64,000 nucleotides of DNA from Hydractinia symbiolongicarpus. Taxonomy: Eukaryota > Cnidaria > Hydrozoa > Anthoathecata > Hydractiniidae. A program made the position numbers and the translations under genes. The stretch lies in NCBI RefSeq assembly GCF_029227915.1, contig NC_079876.1, forward strand, positions 7,380,001 through 7,444,000, written 5' to 3'. Under the pieces are notes generated by a model. That model saw only the letters and a program-made list of their open reading frames with translations, did no database searches and had not been told where the DNA came from. Below, one piece after another: positions 60,457 through 64,000 of this stretch; position 1 is the stretch's first letter; every line of letters starts with the position of its first letter.

Positions 60457-61878
60457 TTGGGAAATGAGTTTACTCCCTGGGTACTTTCTTTGTATACTTT
60501 TGACTATACGGGCCGAGTCCGGGATTTACGGGAAATCGCGGGTTTTCGTTTGCCGGCGGTTAAACTTCTTTTATTCAGCGTCTCATCAAAAATGAAAACC
60601 TTTTTAAAAACTACAAGTCTCATGGGCTTTAGTGGTGAAATAATAATTTAAAAAATCGTTTGGGAAATTAGTTTACTCCCTGGGTACTTTCTTTGTATAC
60701 TTTTGACTATACGGGCCGAGTCCGGGATTTACGGGAAATCGCAGGTTTTCGTTTGCCGGCGATTAAACTTCTTTTATTCAGCGTCTCATTAAAAACTGAA
60801 AACATTTTTGAAAACTACAAGTCTCATGCGTTTTAGTGGTGAAAAAATGAATTAAAAAATCGTTCGGGAAATGAGTTTACTCCCTGGGTACTATCTTTGT
60901 ATACTTTTGACTATACGGGCGAAGCCTGGGATTTACGGGAAATCGCGGGTTTTCGTTTGCCGGCGATTAAACTTCTTTTATTCAGCGTCTCATCAGAAAT
61001 GAAAACATTTTTGAAAACTACAAGTATCATGCGTTTTAGTGGTGAAAAAGTAATTTAAAAAATCGTTCGGGAAATGAGTTTACTTCCTGGGTACTTTCTT
61101 TGTATACATTCGACTATACGGGCCAAGCCCGGGATTTACGGGAAATCGCGGGATTTCGTTTGCCGGCGATTAAACCTCTTTTATTAAGCGTCTCATCAAA
61201 AATGAAAACATTTTTAAAAACTACAAGTCTCATGCGCTTTAGTAGTAAAATATAAATTTAAAAAATCGTTTGGGAAATGAGTTTACTCCCTGGGTACTTT
61301 CTTTGTATACTTTTGACTATACGGGCCGAGTCCGGGATTTACGGGAAATCGCGGGTTGTCGTTTGCCGGCGATTAAACTTCTTTTATTCAGCGGATCATC
61401 AAAAATTAAAACATTTTTAAAAACTACAAGTCTCATGCGCTTTAGTGGTAAAATATAAATTTAAAAAATCGTTTGGGAAATGAGTTTACTCCCTGGGTAC
61501 TTTCTTTGTATACTTTTGACTATACGGGCCGAATCCGGGATTTACGGGAAATCGCAGGTTTTCGTTTGCCGGCGATTAAACTTCTTTTATTCAGCGTCTC
61601 ATCAAAAATGAAAACATTTTTGAAAACTGCAAGTCTCATGCGTTTTAGTGGTGAAAAAATAATTTAAAAAATCGTTCGAGAAATGAGTTTACACCCTGGG
61701 TACTTTCTTTGTATACTTTTGACTATACGGGCCGAGTCCGGGATTTACGGGAAATCGCGGGTTTTCGTTTGCCGGCGATTAAACCACTTTCATTAAGCGT
61801 CTCATCAAAAATGAAAAGATTTCTGAAAACTACAAGTCTCATGCGTTTTGGTGGTGTAAAAATAACTTAAAAAATCGT
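60457..61878. repeat. 7-monomer HOR, copy 8 (1,422 bp, variant 2 tail)
   Basis: Monomer A has the same GGCGGTTAAAC change as copy 6, 2,844 bp away (two HOR units), but F at 61473 and G at 61676 carry the variant-2 tail while copy 6 has variant 1. This copy therefore looks recombinant between a copy-6-like left part and a copy-9-like right part. Confidence 0.95.
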
Positions 61879-63300
61879 TTGGGAAATGAGTTTACTCCCT
61901 GGGTACTTTCTTTGTATACTTTTGACTATACGGGCCGAGTCCGGGATTTACGGGAAATCGCGGGTTTTCGTTTGCCGGCGATTAAACTTCTTTTATTCAG
62001 CGTCTCATCAAAAATGAAAACCTTTTTAAAAACTACAAGTCTCATGGGCTTTAGTGGTGAAATAATAATTTAAAAAATCGTTTGGGAAATTAGTTTACTC
62101 CCTGGGTACTTTCTTTGTATACTTTTGACTATACGGGCCGAGTCCGGGATTTACGGGAAATCGCAGGTTTTCGTTTGCCGGCGATTAAACTTCTTTTATT
62201 CAGCGTCTCATTAAAAACTGAAAACATTTTTGAAAACTACAAGTCTCATGCGTTTTAGTGGTGAAAAAATGAATTAAAAAATCGTTCGGGAAATGAGTTT
62301 ACTCCCTGGGTACTATCTTTGTATACTTTTGACTATACGGGCGAAGCCTGGGATTTACGGGAAATCGCGGGTTTTCGTTTGCCGGCGATTAAACTTCTTT
62401 TATTCAGCGTCTCATCAGAAATGAAAACATTTTTGAAAACTACAAGTATCATGCGTTTTAGTGGTGAAAAAGTAATTTAAAAAATCGTTCGGGAAATGAG
62501 TTTACTTCCTGGGTACTTTCTTTGTATACATTCGACTATACGGGCCAAGCCCGGGATTTACGGGAAATCGCGGGATTTCGTTTGCCGGCGATTAAACCTC
62601 TTTTATTAAGCGTCTCATCAAAAATGAAAACATTTTTAAAAACTACAAGTCTCATGCGCTTTAGTAGTAAAATATAAATTTAAAAAATCGTTTGGGAAAT
62701 GAGTTTACTCCCTGGGTACTTTCTTTGTATACTTTTGACTATACGGGCCGAGTCCGGGATTTACGGGAAATCGCGGGTTGTCGTTTGCCGGCGATTAAAC
62801 TTCTTTTATTCAGCGGATCATCAAAAATTAAAACATTTTTAAAAACTACAAGTCTCATGCGCTTTAGTGGTAAAATATAAATTTAAAAAATCGTTTGGGA
62901 AATGAGTTTACTCCCTGGGTACTTTCTTTGTATACTTTTGACTATACGGGCCGAATCCGGGATTTACGGGAAATCGCAGGTTTTCGTTTGCCGGCGATTA
63001 AACTTCTTTTATTCAGCGTCTCATCAAAAATGAAAACATTTTTGAAAACTGCAAGTCTCATGCGTTTTAGTGGTGAAAAAATAATTTAAAAAATCGTTCG
63101 AGAAATGAGTTTACACCCTGGGTACTTTCTTTGTATACTTTTGACTATACGGGCCGAGTCCGGGATTTACGGGAAATCGCGGGTTTTCGTTTGCCGGCGA
63201 TTAAACCACTTTCATTAAGCGTCTCATCAAAAATGAAAAGATTTCTGAAAACTACAAGTCTCATGCGTTTTGGTGGTGTAAAAATAACTTAAAAAATCGT
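61879..63300. repeat. 7-monomer HOR, copy 9 (1,422 bp, variant 2 tail)
   Basis: This is the last HOR copy, with F at 62895 and G at 63098 in variant-2 form. No private change was noticed. The array leaves the HOR at 63301. Confidence 0.95.
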
Positions 63301-64000
63301 TTGGGAAATGAGTTTACTCACTGGGTACTTTCCTTGTATACTTTTGACTATACGGGCCGAGTCCGGGATTTACTGGAAATCGCGGGTTTTCGTTTGCGGG
63401 CGATTAAAACACTTTCATCAAGCGTCTCATCAAAAATGAAAACATTTCTGAAAACTACAAGTCTCATGCGTTATAGTGGTGAAAAAATAATTTAAAAATT
63501 CGTTCGGGAAACGAGTTTACTCACTGGGTACTTTCCTTGTATACTTTTGACTATACGGGCCGAGTCCGGGATTTACGGGAAATCGCGGGTTTTCGTTTGC
63601 CGGCGATTAAACTTCTTTTATTCAGCGTCTCATCAAAAATGAAAACATTTTTGAAAACTACAAGTCTCATGCGTTTTAGTGGTGAAAAAATAAATTAAAA
63701 AATCGTTCGGGAAATGAGTTTACTCCCTGGGTACTATCTTTGTATACTTTTGACTATACGGGCCAAGCCCGGGATTTACGGGAAATCTCGGGTTTTCGTT
63801 TGCCGGCGATTAAACCTCCTTCATTAAGCGTCTCATCAAAAATGAAAAGATTTTTAAAAACTACAAGTCTCATGGGCTTTAGTGGTGAAATAATTTAAAT
63901 AATCGTTTGGGAAATGAATTTACTGCCTGGGTACTTTCTTTGTATACTTTTGACTATACGGGTCGAGTCCGGGATTTACGGGAAATCGCAGGTTTTCGTT
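63301..64000. repeat. Right flank of the 7-mer HOR: divergent monomers
   Basis: The monomer at 63301 has ACTCACTGGGTAC with TTCCTTG, ATTTACTGGAAATCG, TTTGCGGGCG and TTCATCAAGCG, several of them private. The one at 63504 starts AAACGAGTTTACTCAC and has a P4-like AAAATAAATT tail. The one at 63707 (200 bp) is the same P4 variant as at 45848 and 48683, followed at 63907 by the GAATTTACTGCC monomer cut by the window end. The satellite clearly continues beyond the window. Confidence 0.88.

Larger units (their letters stand above)
1..64000. repeat. Satellite DNA array, ~203-bp monomer, fills the whole window
   Basis: Seen directly: the same ~203-bp sequence recurs head to tail from the first base to the last, always in one orientation, with no non-satellite interruption. 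The first monomer is cut by the window edge (its next junction is at 191) and the last (63907-64000) is also truncated. Recurring landmarks are GTATAC, GGG runs spaced 6-8 nt apart, GCCGGC, a 22-nt dyad around CAAAAATG, and a tail ending AAAAAATCG. Known length variants are 195/197 bp (9-bp internal deletion), 200 bp (3-bp tail deletion), 202 bp (one G lost from TTTGGG), 204 bp (one base inserted in the dyad) and 87 bp (large internal deletion). Structural kinship is with centromeric or pericentromeric satellites of eukaryotes. Location on a chromosome and species are not deducible. There are no gene-bearing gaps, so every stretch over 300 bp without a gene is this satellite. Confidence 0.98.

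Noticed and set aside
50300-63300. Phased A-tracts causing strong intrinsic DNA bending
   Set aside because: A-runs and T-runs are frequent in the second half of each monomer, but the spacings I could read (about 6-7 bases, then larger gaps) are not a clear 10-11 base helical phase. A bend prediction would be needed.
6070-63495. Recurrent open frames of 62-64 codons starting near each monomer junction (TTG start, e.g. 6070-6264, 50300-50494, 63301-63495)
   Set aside because: They are the same monomer read in the same place. The start is a TTG with no ribosome or promoter context, 203 is not divisible by 3 so the frame changes each monomer, indels (195-, 200-, 204-bp monomers) are freely tolerated, and changes do not favour synonymous sites by eye. 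No known domain is recognisable.
1-64000. CRISPR array
   Set aside because: Repeats are contiguous at 203 bp with no unique spacers. The variation is spread through the monomer rather than confined to spacer positions.
1-64000. Transposable element, terminal inverted repeats, LTRs or target-site duplications
   Set aside because: No segment departs from the satellite. All junctions join one monomer position to another and can be explained by unequal exchange or deletion.
1-64000. Tandem RNA genes (5S rRNA, tRNA or snRNA arrays)
   Set aside because: No A-box/B-box or 5S internal control pattern was recognised, and the monomer accepts indels throughout. A folded non-coding transcript cannot be excluded but has no support here.
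1-64000. Bacterial or phage origin
   Set aside because: A 64-kb gene-free tandem satellite with HORs has no known bacterial counterpart, and there are no coding regions, ribosome binding sites or terminators.

Overview
The whole 64 kb window is one uninterrupted satellite DNA array. It is built from about 315 head-to-tail copies of a monomer of about 203 bp, all in the same orientation. I found no gene, RNA gene, transposon, CRISPR array or unique-sequence island. The scale, the nested higher-order repeats (HORs) and the absence of genes point to eukaryotic (peri)centromeric or other heterochromatic DNA. I do not recognise this 203-bp family by name, and the sequence alone does not tell me the species.

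Monomer phase used here: position 1 is the second T of the TTTGGG or TTCGGG that follows the A-run at each monomer junction (for example 45239 or 50300). In order, a monomer holds a pyrimidine-rich start, GTATAC, a GGG-rich stretch, GCCGGC, a pyrimidine stretch, a 22-nt hairpin dyad (when intact), and an AT-rich tail ending in AAAAAATCG. Monomers fall into two diagnostic families. Alpha has ACTCCCTGGG, TATACTTTTGAC, GCCGAGTCCGGG and TTATTCAGCG. Beta has ACTCACAGGG, TATACATTCGAC, GCCAAGCCCGGG and TCATTAAGCG. Hybrids between them are common.

Layout. 1-4.6 kb: a 14-monomer (2,842 bp) unit and most of a second copy. 4.4-15.9 kb: an older mosaic of overlapping duplications (offsets 2,022/2,428, 2,834 and 6,674 bp) marked by a recurring 195-bp deletion monomer. 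15.8-21.9 kb: a 608-bp tandem duplication, a 5-monomer unit (1,015 bp) and a 10-monomer (2,030 bp) tandem duplication. 21.7-30.9 kb: a 5,042/4,143-bp tandem duplication containing an 87-bp truncated monomer three times. 31.5-41.4 kb: a 20-monomer unit of about 4.05 kb in two full copies and one partial copy. 41.0-46.0 kb: a 5-monomer HOR (1,015 bp) with collapsed and hybrid copies. 44.6-50.3 kb: a 14-monomer unit (2,835 bp) duplicated in tandem. 50.3-63.3 kb: nine consecutive copies of a 7-monomer HOR (1,422 bp; one copy is an 8-mer of 1,625 bp) that differ by only a few bases. 63.3-64.0 kb: a return to the monomer types seen at 45.8-46.2 and 48.7-48.9 kb.

Homogeneity rises from left to right. 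I read this as an old, scrambled satellite layer on the left and a recently amplified HOR domain at 50.3-63.3 kb, inserted in or grown out of the 2,835-bp block beside it. Short open frames of 62-113 codons recur because the same monomer recurs. I do not regard them as genes. All identity statements come from reading by eye. No alignment was run.
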